The notes below the pieces were generated by a model, which saw nothing but the letters and a program-made list of their open reading frames with translations, was not told where the DNA came from and did not search any database. The translations under genes and the position numbers were made by a program. From contig NC_052357.1 of NCBI RefSeq assembly GCF_009727055.1, positions 6,276,881 through 6,340,880 on the forward strand: a DNA stretch of 64,000 nt, written 5' to 3'. The stretch is from Benincasa hispida (taxonomy: Eukaryota; Streptophyta; Magnoliopsida; Cucurbitales; Cucurbitaceae). Within the stretch, counting starts at the first letter, position 1, and each line of letters opens with the position of its first letter. Shown here piece by piece: positions 1-12,150 of the stretch.

Positions 1-247
1 CGACGGGTTATGGTAAATCTAATTATATCAGCACTTTAACACTCCCCTTCACTTGTGGGCTTGATAATGTGAAGAAGACCCAACAAGTGGAAACCAATAT
101 TATTTATTAATTAGAAATGGAGAGTAAATGACATTACAGATGTTTGAACACAGAACCTTATGCTCTGATACCATGTTAAATCACTAATTGACCCAAAAGC
201 TCAAGTTGATAGGCAATGATGAATTTAATTACATCAACACTTTAACA
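1..247 (-). mobile_element. TRIM (terminal-repeat retrotransposon in miniature), left LTR cut by window edge
   Basis: Seen: the right LTR is 174-247 (74 bp, starts TGTTAAA, ends TTTAACA). A diverged copy of its last 41 bp, about 31/41 identical, is at 1-41. Positions 162-173 are the complement of the tRNA-iMet primer-binding site (TGGTATCAGAGC on the minus strand), directly next to the right LTR. On the minus strand a purine run (GAAGGGGAG, 42-50) precedes the other LTR. LTR-PBS-about 130 bp-PPT-LTR with no coding capacity is the TRIM layout. It lies in intron 4 of the PHL-like gene, in the same orientation as the gene. The far target duplication is outside the window, so it cannot be checked. 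Confidence 0.85.
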
Positions 248-870
248 AATACGTTTCACGGAAAAAAAAGGAAAATTCACCATAAAGACTACCAGGCTCA
301 TAAATAATAAAGAAGGAAGAACTTTGAAGACTGATAAGATAGGGCGCATCTTGTAAATTTCATTCTCAAGGCCTTGCTGAAAATAAGATTTCATCGTACC
401 AGCTAACTAGATTTGAGTGTGAATAAAAATACCCTACGGAAGTTAGATTCATCATTTGAACTTCTTGGAGAGGAAATGTCAGCTTCAAGAATTTAAAAGG
501 GGAAAACTACATATGAGAAATCTGCTCAATACCGATTGTTTCAAAGTCAGCCGACCCTGGAAAAATGTGTTGTTTCCAGTATTAAAGTAAACAATTTCAG
601 AATGATGCAAACAATCTCAAGAGATGATTCGTTTTATATTTTATGAAAAGAAAACAGAAATTTTGATGTAATAATAAAAGAGAAATTACCAGAAATAAGG
701 AACAAAGAGTCCTCAACATACAACCTATTGATTACGAAAAAGAAAGTAATCATAATAAAATCCTGCCCATCAACTGTCCAGTAAACTAGTCAATACTTAC
801 CATGCCATAACAACTGGCTAACTAAGAAGAGATATGTGGAGAGAGATGAGGGAAAACAGATGACACTTAC

Positions 871-2075
871 CGAAAACAAATTTTCAGATTTCCTGTCATA
901 AGGAAGCAACAACTTTGAATTGTCTTGTAGAGTACTAGGGTGCGTAGGCTCAATCTGAAGATCAACCAAAGCATTAGTTTTGATGTAATTCCCTTCCTAG
1001 TTACTACTCAAATGAAGTAATGCTATTTTCAACAGACCTCTGATGGCTTTCCGATAGAATATCCATCTTGAAACAGGTTTAATGTGAAGGAAACTCCATT
1101 CTCTGAAAAAAACAATATTAATTTTTTAAAAAAAATTAAAAAATTAAAAAATCAAGAAACCAAACATGATAAGGTAATGCCCAAAGTCTATAGAAATTAC
1201 CTGGAATTAGACGACCTAAAGAAGACCCAGTCACCCCATTTACATCCCCACTTCTTTCAGTTTCTTCACCCTGTTGCATAAAGAATAAGTGTATTATGAT
1301 ACAAAGTAAACAGAATTAACATCATACTGACTTGCTTAGGCTATAGTATACAAACTCAATAGAAATCTTGCTGATTTCTGATTGTCAGACAAGTATAATT
1401 TTCATGCTTGAAATAACAAAAACAACAACAAAACATCCACTACACCATTGCCGTAATTATTATTGAGTTTTAATTTTCAATACGGTATTTGAAACTTCAA
1501 AACATTTTCATTTAGCACTATTACTTTCAAACGATCCACTTTGGTCCTTAATCTTTACATAAAAAACTATTAGATCTATTCTAGTCCCATCACATGAACT
1601 TGTGCTCAACATTAAAATGTTTGACGCCAAAACAAAACATATATTTGGAAGTATAAAGACCAAAACGAATAAGTAGGTGCAATAAAGGCGCAGTAGGCTG
1701 AATTTCCAAAGTTCAATTCCTTGTTCGGTTTGTTAACAGCAGTTAAATTCAACCGCATCCAGACTAGGCACTAAGAGTAAGTAACCAAGCAAAACAAAAA
1801 TCGAACTTTTAATTCATTCACAAAGGCACAAAATTAAAATCCTCTTAATAAAAAGCAAATGCACTGAAATCAGATATCCACATCGAAAAACAACGAAAGG
1901 CAGAAGCGGAAGCACTTACCTCAAGTTTTCGAGCAAGAGAAGATTCGTTCTTCGATAGAACCCTCGACCCATCCTTAGAGTCGTCGTCATCAAGGGCAGT
2001 GCTCCCAGATTGGGTAATACAAGGCTTTGAACGAAACCTTTTACCCTTCTGCGAGATTTTGAAGGAGACACCCAT
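871..2075 (-). CDS. PHL: PHL-like protein (Spt20 domain), exons 1-4, 3' part outside window
   Basis: Seen: four exons on the minus strand, 1920-2075 (start codon 2073-2075), 1201-1270, 1038-1102 and 871-954, all with GT-AG borders and matching phases (156, 70, 65 and 84 nt). The start is MGVSFKISQKGKRFRSKP, preceded by an in-frame upstream Met that I do not use because family members begin at MGVSFK. Exon 3 encodes FTLNLFQDGYSIGKPSE, the hallmark of the Spt20/SEP region, and exon 4 has LLLPYDRKSENLFS. Known: PHYTOCHROME-DEPENDENT LATE-FLOWERING is a nuclear Spt20-domain protein that acts downstream of phytochrome B and CONSTANS to promote flowering. Spt20 proteins are SAGA coactivator subunits. 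Inferred: the gene is intact in this part. The remaining exons lie left of position 1, since exon 5 is not found in 1-870. Intron 4 holds a TRIM. Confidence 0.85.
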
Positions 2076-2508
2076 TAATTCCAAAATGGGGTTCAATTAA
2101 TCTTGCAATAATTTACGATCTTTGAATGCTAACTGTGGGGGATCGAAGAAAAAAGGGAAATTTTGGTGAAACGGGAAAGAGAAAGAGAAAATTGAAGCTC
2201 CCACTTCACAGGGAAATCAAATAGTGGAGAAGGGAAATTGGGAAACGAAGGTGGGAAGAAACCGCAAGCTCAGACACAAAAAAAATTGAAACGAAAAAGC
2301 CAAAGAAGGAAAGAAGAGAGAGAAAAAGGTTGCAGACAAGGGATTTCGGATGCACGATTTGGGTTCGGTCCGATTACATCGGAAAATTTTCCCGCTGCAA
2401 TGGGAATTTTCTTGACACTCCTCTCCCCTCTACTTGCCAATCGCGGTGGCTTTCAATCGGAAGCTTTATTGAAAAAAACATTAAATATACATACATGTAC
2501 ATTGATGG
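2076..2508 (-). promoter_or_regulatory. PHL 5' leader/promoter-proximal region
   Basis: This is the 433 bp between the PHL start codon and the hAT insertion. It is purine-rich on the plus strand (GAAA/GGGAAA runs at 2140-2330), so pyrimidine-rich on the gene strand, typical of a plant 5' leader. No certain TATA box or upstream exon is seen. The short plus-strand ORFs here show no domain and end in the hAT element, so they are not called. Whatever promoter sequence once lay further upstream is now more than 3.3 kb away, beyond the hAT. Confidence 0.45.
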
Positions 2509-3198
2509 TAGGGATGTTAAAAAAAAAAAAAAATCGTAGATCCGAAAAAATCGAACAACTCAACTCAACTTAATTGGTTTGGGTTGGTTTTAAAAAAAAA
2601 ATTGGTTTGATTTAGATTTTTCTAATAAATCTGAGTAGAAACATTCGGTTCGACCGAACCGACCCAATAAATACATTCCCAGTCGCCCAGGCCAAATAGG
2701 AATACATTCGGTATTCAATTGAATCGATTCCACTATTCCAGCATGAGCATCAATGGCATTTCTTTTCGACACGTGGCCTTGGTAATTGATGTTTCTTTTC
2801 TTTTCAACGCGCCTTAATGGCTAATGCCATTTCATTTCTTTTCAACTTCTCACCGTTTCACGCATTCGTCTCGTCACCGTCAGCGTGTCACGCCTTACCG
2901 AGCAATGCCGTTTCAACTTTCTTTTCCTTCCTTTCTGAGTCCAACTCCAACTTTCCTTTCCTCCCTTCTTGTCTTCATATCTCAGTGAACTCGAAGTCCC
3001 TAATCGACTAAATTTTAATCCCTCTCCGTCCGACTTCCAAGTCCAGCTCTTCGTTTCATATCCATTATCTCCCTCTCCGAGCCTCTTCCTTTTCGACGTC
3101 GGCCACAACCATTAGTAGTCAGATGTCAGCCACAACCATTATCCCATTCTCACAGACTCACATTGCTTCATTGGTTACTGGTTAGCCATTAAACTCTT

Positions 3199-3223
3199 AT
3201 ATATATATATATATATATATATA
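3199..3223. repeat. (AT)n microsatellite
   Basis: About twelve uninterrupted AT dinucleotides in the leader intron of the hAT transposase gene. A likely length polymorphism. Confidence 0.95.
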
Positions 3224-3284
3224 CATTTATTCCTTGCCGATTTATGGTTCTTACAATTTTTTTTCTTTATTTATTAATATTGTA

Positions 3285-5392
3285 GATGAAAAATAGTGTG
3301 TTGATCGACAATGAATCACCAACTATAAATATTCCTGTTCCCGATGCATGTTCTAAACCATCGAAAATGACAGTCATTAGTAAGAGAAAACCAACTAGGC
3401 TATCATCTTCAGTGTAGGATCACTTTACAAGGATGGAAAGATCTAATACCGAAGGTATAAGATGCAAATGTAATTATTGTGATAAAGATTATACTTGTGA
3501 CACTCTTCATGCGGAACTAGTACCTAATGAAAATATTTGTGAAAACAATGCAAAAATTATCCATTTAGAGAGCAACCTAAAGGGCAAACCATACTAAAAT
3601 TTCAATTGAATGAAATTGATGCAAAATGTGTTATCAATATGAATTTTTTGTCTATTGCCATTAGTCAACAAAGAGTTAGAAATGCATATACTAAGATGCT
3701 AGTATTGTTTGAGGTACCATTTAGATTTGTAGAAACAGAGGGGTTTAAAGAATTTTGTAATATTGCATGTCCTAAGTTTGACATTCCTTCAAGAATCACA
3801 ATTGCTAGGGATATTTATCAGCTGTATGTGGATGAAAAAAATTGTTGAAATCAACTTTAATCAAAAGTGGTCAAAGAGTGAGTCTAACAACAGATACTTG
3901 GACTTCCCTACAGAACATCAATTATATGGTTCTTGCAGCACATTTTGTTGATTCTGAATGGAATTTACATAAAAGAATATTGAATTTTTGTCAAGTGCCT
4001 AATCATAAGGGAGAGACAATTGGTAAAGTAATTGAATGTTGTTTATTGGATTGGAGTATTGATAAAGCTTTTTCAATTATTGTTGATAATGCAACTTCAA
4101 AGGATTCAGCAATCTCATATATGAAGAGAAAACTAAAGATTTGGAAGTTTCTTATTTTGGATGGTGAATTATAGCATATGAGATGTTGTGATCATATTAT
4201 GAACTTGATTGTCAATGATGGATTGAAAGAATTGCATGATTTGATAGATAGTATACGAAATGTTGTAAGATATATTAGATCTTCTCCTAAGCGATTGAAA
4301 AATTTTTGAGATTGTGTTGGACATGAAAAGATTGAATCTAAAGCCCTTATTTGTCTGGATGTGTCTACAAGATAGAATTCAACATATTTGATGCTTGATC
4401 ATGCTTTAAATTTTGAAAAGGTTTTTCAATGCTTAGAAGAAGAGGATGAAGATTTGTACATCACTTTACTGAAGATGAGAATGGAAAGAAAAGAAAGGAA
4501 CCACCGATCTTGGCCGATTGGAACCATGTTTGAACATTTGTCAAATTTTTTAAGATGTTTTATGATCTTACATTGAAGGTTAATGGCTCAACTTATGTCA
4601 CTTCTAGTACATTTTTTCATAAACTTTGTGGGATTCAACGACGTTTAATAGGTTGGAGCCAAAATGTAAATAGTGTGATATATACTATGGCTTCCAATAT
4701 GAGAATGAAATTTAATAAGTATTGGGGATCTCTTGACAAGATGAACAAAGTGTTGTTTCTAGCTATTATGCTTGATTCACGATATAAGTTGGATTATGTG
4801 TCCTTTTATTTCATAAGTATCTATGGGGATGGAGTTGCTAGGACAATGACTGATGAGGTGAAAGTTAGTTTGATGCAATTGTATGAGTTTTATAAGACAA
4901 GTGATATCAAGTGGTCATGCTTTTGAACAACCATGTCACATAGTTGAAATAAGTGAGGATTGTGATAACATAGAAATAGATTTACAGTTGGAATAAGAAG
5001 AAAGAAGAAAAGAGAAAAATTTGAATGAAACAAGAAATGATGTGGAGAGATATTTGTCAGAACCTAATGAAGATCTGATAGAAAATTTTGATATTTTGAA
5101 TTGGTGGAAATTAAATGCTCCTGAATACAAAGTTTTATCACAAGTTGCTCGAGATGTCTTACCTGTACCAATGTCAACAATTGCTTATGAATTAGCATTT
5201 ATTACAGAAGGTAGAATATTTGACTCTTTTAGAAGTTCTTTAAGTCCTAAGATGGTTGAGGCTTTAATATGTACACAAAATTGGCTATGTGCGAAGACGA
5301 TGTTATTAGATCTTACTCCACAAACTAAAGAATTGGAAACTTGTGATCAAGTTTTATCAGGTACTGTTATCTTTTATATATTTACTCTATAA
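3285..5392 (+). pseudogene. hAT transposase (RICESLEEPER-like), broken
   Basis: Seen: the start at 3285 follows an acceptor (TTGTAG). The BED zinc finger begins with the sequence usually read as VWDHF, but Trp is a stop (TAG at about 3415). The first Cys pair (CKCNYC) is present, while the His pair is lost. A 3606-3848 segment continues into 3842-4174 through a frameshift and contains the catalytic-core text TTDTWTSLQNINYM and IIVDNATSKD. Further stops follow at 4174 and beyond. The last piece (5021-5392) is the hAT C-terminal dimerisation region (FDILNWWKLNAPEYKVLSQV, then SPKMVEALICTQNWL). Inferred: at least five disabling changes, so no active transposase, although the ends could still be moved by a related enzyme elsewhere. 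Confidence 0.92.
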
Positions 5393-5885
5393 TCTATATT
5401 AATATATTGAAATTATGATAGTATTCTTATATAATTTATTGTTTAAATCTTGTTTAGGGTTCTTCAAGGAGCAAGTTTTTTCTGGATCATGAATGGGTCG
5501 TTGAAATCTATTGGATTTTGAAGACTTTTGTAGATATTATAGTCTTACTTATAGATTTGGTAGACATTTGAGAACATCATCGCCTATGTTTTGAATTTTG
5601 TAGACATTATGGTCTTTCTTGTGAATTTTGGAGACTTGTTTTGTTATAATAGATTTTGGATATTGTTCTTGTGGATTGTGGAATCTTATGTGTTTTTTAT
5701 TGGTGATTCCAAGCTTTTTTTTTTTAAGGGAACCGATAGAACGAACCAACCCAACCCATTTTTTATGGGTTGGTTTGGTTCGGGTTCATAATTTAACAAT
5801 GGTTAGTTTGGTTTAGAAAAATACACAAACCGAAGCATAGGGTTGGGCCTAAAATATCCCTAAACCCAACCCACGAACACCCCTA

Positions 5886-7242
5886 ATTGATAGTGAAAAA
5901 ATTGTGCAACCGACCTCTTTTAAAGGTGAAAAATATCCCTAAACCCAACCCACCATTTTTTTATGGGTTGGTTTGGTTCGGGTTCATAATTTACAAATTT
6001 ACTTTCTTTTTATCTTTTCTTTTTTTTCCAGCGTGATTTCCTTTTCTTCTTCAGTTCCGACACGATTTCCTTCTTTGGCGAATTTCCACCCTTCCGCTCA
6101 ACGATCGAGCACGACTTCCGTTTCATGGTTTTGACGATCATCGTCCATTCCATTCCTCAATGAGATCTGGCCGAAATCAGCGACCATCTTCTTTTTCATT
6201 CTCAGCGAAAGCGAGAGAGAGGAAGAAGACGATCCATTTTGTGGTGGCTTGTGTCTTTGCGATGAATGTTTACAAATTGTTCGATGAATGTTTGCAAATG
6301 GATCATCACCAAGAGCGAGAGTAAGATGGGCTTTTTCGCGTGTGTTTTGGTAATTTCACTCGAACTTGACGTCAACAAAGGGTCATTTGACATTTTTTAA
6401 CATCGAGTCATTTGGCATTTTGGGCCAAATTTTTTTATCATCCGTACAACTTTTCCATTGATAAGTGAGGAAAAAAATGAAAGTAACGATAGTTAAGAGG
6501 CACACGGGTTTGTTAGTGACCAAGTCTATGTTTAAGTCTCCCTACTCTTATTATATTCAAGGATTAAAATATCGACAGATATTTCTAAGGTGATTAAGGA
6601 ATGATTGAAAATCGAACGGACCAAATTGACGTCTTCCACCTTGTTTTGTCTCTCTCTCTTCGAATTTGACGACTGCCCACCCCACATGACACCCACGTCA
6701 ACTTCTTCCTTTTTTTTGTATACATCAACCGACCAACCAGTTAACCTTTTCCTTCCGTTCATGTCAATTTAGCCAAATGGAACCGACCATGGTCGATTCC
6801 GCATCGATTTGTCTCTAACCAACTACTGCTCACCCTAGATATTTTTGTAAGCTAAAAAATTTATAAAATTTAGTTAAATTAATAATTAACTTCTTTTTAC
6901 TCCCAAACTAAATTATGGATATTTTTATTTGTATTAGACTATATAGATGACATTTTTTTATATATTACTAACATTTATAAATAATATCAAAGATATAATT
7001 AGATATTTAATATCGATTTCGATCCCTTCGATTTACAAATATATTAGCAAATATATCGATATGTCCATGAATATTTTTTATCCTTGATTGTACTTAAAAA
7101 GAAGATAAGTGAAAAAAAGGGTAATTGTTCTAGAAAGGCACAAAATATTTTGGATTTATATAGTTCATTTTTAAGAAACGTGTTTCTACGTGCTTTCTCT
7201 CATGATAATTTTGGCCAAGACTGAGACTGAAAATAAAACAGT
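5886..7242. other. Non-coding spacer between hAT and Copia remnants
   Basis: No coding region is supported. 5928-5995 repeats, in changed order, two pieces of the adjacent hAT 3' end (AAATATCCCTAAACCCAACCC and TGGGTTGGTTTGGTTCGGG). 6000-6250 is pyrimidine-rich, resembling a gene leader. 6840-7090 is AT-rich. Before the hAT inserted, this would have been the upstream region of PHL, so distal promoter elements could lie here, but none is recognisable by eye. Confidence 0.5.
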
Positions 7243-7876
7243 TGTTGTGAACTTGAGAAGCATAACAAGAACGCGGATACCAATATAATATAATATTTAA
7301 ATAAATATAATATAATATATTAATAAAATAAATATTAAAATAAATTATAATATAATATAATAAATAAATAAATAAATATTAAATAGATTAAACATAATAT
7401 ATAAATAAACAAAATATAAAATAAGAAATTTCTCCAATTTTCATGGACTTTACCCAATGTGTGTGTCTTCCAACATCGCACAAAGTGTCATTATTTATAG
7501 GCAATTTGACAAGTATGAGGTAGATTACATGGACACTAATGATGTGTAATATTGAGACACATGAACAACACTTTGGGAAATGAGGGTATGACACATGATC
7601 AACAGACACTAAGCATGAGCATCTAATGGGCATCTATTATCATAATATTTATAATACTCCCCCTTAGATGCCATTATATATATGAAATATGCCTCGTTAA
7701 AACCTTACTAGGAAAAATTGATTGAAAAAAATCCTAGTGAAGGGAAAATAGTATATATTTCATGTAATTTATACTCCTAAAAAGTATATTCCCCCTCATG
7801 GAAACATCATTTGAGATCTCTAAGTTGCCGTATTCCAATGTTGTGCACCAATTTTTCAAAGATTGAGGTAGGTAGT
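7243..7876 (-). mobile_element. Copia LTR plus 3' internal fragment
   Basis: Seen on the minus strand: an LTR of about 414 bp (7243-7656) ends ...CACAACA. The polypurine tract (complement of CTCCCCCTTA, 7657-7666) abuts its start. A TATA-like TATAAATAATG lies at about 7490-7500. 7278-7415 inside the LTR is an expanded AT-rich (AATA/ATATA) tract. 7657-7876 is the non-coding 3' end of the internal region and contains a second CCCCCTC tract typical of this Copia type. The rest is displaced by the LTR that starts at 7877. Partial element, no ORF. Confidence 0.7.
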
Positions 7877-7983
7877 TGTTGGGTTTTATGCCCTAAAACT
7901 CGTAGATAATAAATCTAACATTTGACCGATCATTAATAAAGGGTTATTAATGTTTATTGCAATATATAGTTATTCTTTATTAA
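7877..7983 (+). mobile_element. Copia LTR fragment (first ~107 bp)
   Basis: It begins TGTTGGGTTTTATGCCCT, the same start as the LTR at 9640, and stops where a gypsy LTR takes over at about 7984. The right border is inferred from the TG start of the gypsy LTR and is uncertain by tens of bases. Confidence 0.6.
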
Positions 7984-9434
7984 TGTGTTTTATCTATACG
8001 ATTATTTAAGTGCTTTGTACTATCTTATTAACGTATTATTTTACCTAGTTATATCCAAGTATAAATCCAACTAGAATCCTAGCAAGTCCAGGGTCGAACT
8101 CAGGGATTGTGTTCTATTGATGCATTGACAATAATCGTTTCAATCTTGACACAAATTGTTTGTTAAATATGCAATGAGTTTGTTTCTATTCTATCGCTAA
8201 AATAAATGGTGAGGGATGAGATGAGTATCACAATCGTAAGTGAAACGTCTATGCAGAGTGATACAAGTTTTGGGTAAATAAAGATAGGGTCAAGAAACAT
8301 ATTCACTAGCATTCCTAAGTAACTGCATAAATCATGCATTCAAGCAAATTACTCAAAAATCACAACCTACACTTCTCAGTGTATTTAGCCACCATATTTT
8401 ATTTCTAGGATGCATGCGATGAGTATTTGATGGCAAAAATGTTTCTTTATTTCTAAAGATAATTTCTTCTTGTTTTATGAGGTCTAAATCCTTTACTTTC
8501 TCAAGCCTGGATTCATTCTTTTTAGAACAATCTTTCGACTTATTCAGATAGTTTATAAAGTATACATAAAACAAGTTGAAAGCAAGATTAAGCCTTACTT
8601 AGTCATGTTAATTGCAATGTTTCTCAACCCATAAATAAATTAGTTGTTCATGGTAAAAGATGGAGAGATGGATAAAAGATAAACTGTAGATGCATTCATA
8701 TTGATAAAAAGGAGTCTTTTGATGTTTTACACAATATAAATAACAATTGTAGAAGAGAATCAGACCGTGGTATACAATTCCTTGCTCCCTCTGGTGCTGT
8801 GGATGACTGCTTCAGAAAGATTGTGCTGAAGGTGAAGTTTCCCCTTGGTTCTTCGGAAGAAATCTTGAGCTTTCACTCAAGATTTCATGAGGGCTCGAAG
8901 GGAAGTGTTTTTGAAATGAGAATTTGTGCAGAGTTTTCTCCAATATCTTGGCTATCTCTTGCATGGAAATCTTCCTGAGTATTTATAGGTGTCAAGGAAA
9001 ACCTTTTTCCTCTCTCACTAATGATTGTGCTGACAAGATGCATTAAATTTCATACCTTAATGCGTCACCTACTCCGCGTTAGAAGTTCATTGGCTCTGTT
9101 GTGAAGCTTTTTTGTCAACTGCCAACTTAATCTTTGATTTGACCTCCACCGCCCATGCGTCATGTCATCTATCGCACGAGGCTATGTTTTCAACTATGCG
9201 ATTCTAATGTTGGAATTAGGGCTTCCTTTGCGGTGATCGCATAAATAGATTTCTTGCATCCAAAGAGCATGATTTTTACATCTTTCATGGATTGTGAGAC
9301 TTTGTACGCATGTGATCGCATGATATTATTATTTTTATGAATTTCTTTTTAAGTTGTCACATTTTTCAAGTCTTTTTCCCAATTGTTTTTAGATAAAAAA
9401 GGTAAAATAACTTGTATTTCTACAAGTTATGACA
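7984..9434 (-). mobile_element. Ty3-gypsy-type 3' LTR
   Basis: Seen: on the minus strand the LTR starts TGTCATAACTTG at 9434, preceded by a G-rich tract (AAATTTGTGGG) and, further in, the internal-region text complementary to AACAATGCTTGTCCCCAAGC, which commonly precedes gypsy LTRs in plants. It is related along its length to 37718-39384 (shared CCAAGTATAAAT and AGTC(C/T)AGGGTCGAAC blocks near the left end, shared LTR-start hairpin). A 10-bp inverted repeat, ATAACTTGTA and TACAAGTTAT with loop TTTC, sits at 9407-9430. The left border is approximate. Confidence 0.7.
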
Positions 9435-9639
9435 CCCACAAATTTAAAACAATGCTTGTCCCCAAGCATATATTTAAAGTCTTAATATATCCTGATAGTT
9501 TTGACACATTGCCTAGACCTCTCAAAGTGCCTCCTATTCTAAATTTACTAGACTAGTGCTTTCCTTCGTTTTAATCTTTTACCTAAAGAAATATTTCCAG
9601 CCTTTAGATGTAACAAACTTATTTTTCAAAAATCTCTTA

Positions 9640-11574
9640 TGTTGGATTTTATGTCCTCAAACTCGTGGTTTATAAATAATTAAACTTAATTTGAAAATTC
9701 AATAAGTTGTTATTGAATATATGAATTACTTATTTCGTTTTAGAAATAAATCCAATAAACTAAAAGATCCATGACTATTACATGAGTACTTAAACTTTAT
9801 GTGGAGACATAAAAGTGGATCAGGTTCGAGTAAATAGTCAAAATGGTCTATAGTATATGAATAAGGTTAGGTGCCTTTTTCTGGTAACGTTATTGGATGC
9901 GACCCATTCTGTAGTTATTATAAGGAGTTGTAAAGTGCTATAGACGATGTGATCCTAATTTGTACATGTGATGACATGAGGAGTGGAGGCGTTCTGTGCA
10001 ATGAATTTGCACAAGATCGGACCACGAAAAAAGTCACTCTTACTTTATAACATTGTTTACTATTTAAGACTGACTATTTCAAAGCAATGACCTAAGTAAA
10101 TTGATCTTAATCCAACTATGAATTCTGTTTATTCGGGATTATCCTTAGATTTGCATAGGTGAGGGTTGGCTCAACAGCACTGGCTTAATAAACCTCCCGT
10201 TTCAAAGGTAAGACCGGGTAGATAGCTGGGACATAGGGTGCAAGATGGAATTCACTCCTACCCATTTTTAGGGATAGTAGAGAGGTTGTTCCCTAAGTGT
10301 TGACTCCAGGTCTTGAATAAGGGGGCCCAACCTCTCATTGGCCTGAGAGAGACTCGGTTTGATGATGGATCACAACACAATTGTTTATTAGAGGATTAGT
10401 GGGACTTAAGGAACAAGAGGTAATCTCGGGGGTAAAATGGTCATTTGACCCAACCGTTATTACGAACAACCTATGAAGGGTTAACTTACTAATCATGGTT
10501 ATATCGAGTGGGCACAATATATCTGCAGTGAGGGGAGTACAACTCTGGGCTTTAGTGGAATGACTCAATAGTTAACAAATGGGGGTTAATTTGGTGTAAA
10601 GAGTTTAGCCAATTAATCTCGTATTGTTGGAGCCCATGATTTGTAAATCCACGAGATTCCCTTACTAGCTCACAAATGGATTTAGCCTTAGAGCAGCGTG
10701 ATAAGTTGATTTGAATTGTTCGAATTAGAATTAAGGGAATTAGTAATTCTATGTGATATAATTACACGTTTAATTTTGGAATTAAATGAAATTGGAGAAT
10801 CAATTAATATTTAAATATTATTTAAATATTAAATTCATGAATAGGAATTCATGATGGTGGAATTAGTATTAAATTAATTTAATATTTGATATTAAAGTAA
10901 TTGAATTGATTAAATTGTTTAATTAATTATAATTATTAGTTTTATTAGAAAAATAATTTTGAATAATTTTTGTAAAATTAAACATAATTTCAGTTTTAAT
11001 TATTGAATTAAAAACTGAAATTAAGTTTTAATTCGAAAATTTTCAAATTAAAAGGAAAAAAGAAGAAAATTGGAATTGGAAAAGTTGGGATTTTCCCACT
11101 TCCATTTCCAACTAGCTTACTCATGGTTCCACTTTACTTTTCAGTCAAATTCTTCAAGTATGAGTTGGAATTCATACAACAATTGTTCTTGCACGATGAT
11201 CAAGCTACTGAAGAATCTAAATGGAATTGAGCATGCAAAAGGGTTGATTTTGGCTGAAAATCTTTATTGAAGAAGGGTTCTTCACAAGCTACTAAACCAG
11301 AAAGTTTCCTCCAAATTTCCTTCAATGAAGATTTATTTTGAGTCCCACAACTCAATTTAAGACACCTAGCGGATAGTAAGGAAAGCCTTGAGGTGGTTCA
11401 CGAGCTGAGTTCAAGGAGATAACAACTGAGGATCGTTATTAAAGTGTTTCTTCAAAGGTATGTTATGAAACCCTCATTTTAGTTTATGAGCATGCTTTAT
11501 TCAAAGCTAAAATTAATGAATTAGAATGCTTAATGATCCATTTTTCTTCTGCTGCATGTTTTCTAACTCTAACA
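9640..11574 (+). mobile_element. Solo LTR (Copia), TSD TCTTA
   Basis: Starts TGTTGGATTTTATGTCC and ends CTCTAACA. It is flanked by perfect 5-bp duplications TCTTA at 9635-9639 and 11575-11579. No PBS follows and no PPT precedes it, so this is a solo LTR left by LTR-LTR recombination. Length 1935 bp. It interrupts the gypsy internal region. Confidence 0.93.
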
Positions 11575-12150
11575 TCTTACTCATTTCTAAAGCTATCTTA
11601 TATTCTATTTTTAGGAATAAGCTTTTGGTTCAAAATTTATTAAAAAAAAATCTCCTTGATGTGCTTATTTTGGTTGAACATGCGTTGATCCGAGCATCTC
11701 ACCTTCGTTCTGGCTTGCCCCCACGAGTGTCATGCGAACATACAACTACGAGCAAGGTGCTCTTTTAAGACTTAACTCATGCCTCCAAAAAATTTTAATA
11801 TAGGTAGCAGAGTTGTGATCAATTACTTTCTACCTTGATCACGATTCCCACATTCGTTCTGGCTTGTTCCCATGGGTGTCATGTGGACATCTAACTACGA
11901 GCAGGTTTTGATCTCAACAACTTTTTTTTAAATATAAGATTTTATGAGATTTCAAAACAAATCTATTTTAAACGCATTTAGCTCAAACCTCTCCCATCCC
12001 CAAATTTAGAGGGCAACAAGATCCTCATTGTTGAAAATCGAATTATGCAATGGCATCAGAAAGATATTGCAAAAGAAGTTTGAGATAAAGCTTGTACACA
12101 TACTAACTTTAAGAAATGTTTCCTAAGGAAAATTCCTAAAGCTAAGTACT

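Larger units (their letters stand above)
2509..5885 (+). mobile_element. hAT DNA transposon, structurally complete
   Basis: Seen: terminal inverted repeats TAGGGATGTT (2509-2518) and the complement of TAGGGGTGTT (5876-5885), 9/10 matching. They are flanked by an 8-bp target duplication, ATTGATGG (2501-2508) and ATTGATAG (5886-5893), 7/8. The subterminal regions are rich in GGGTTGG / CCAACCC. Inside is a degenerate BED-finger/dimerisation transposase (3285-5392) preceded by a pyrimidine-rich leader (2817-3180) with an (AT)n tract and an AG acceptor just before the ATG. Known: 8-bp duplications and TA(G/A)GGG-type ends define hAT elements. Inferred: a former autonomous element, now dead, inserted upstream of PHL. 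Confidence 0.93.

Noticed and set aside
161..173. tRNA-Met gene
   Set aside because: Only the 12-13 nt primer-binding complement is present here and at 25813-25825; there is no tRNA body.
2238..2573. Plus-strand ORFs upstream of PHL
   Set aside because: They run from PHL leader sequence into the hAT end and contain a poly(A) run; no domain.
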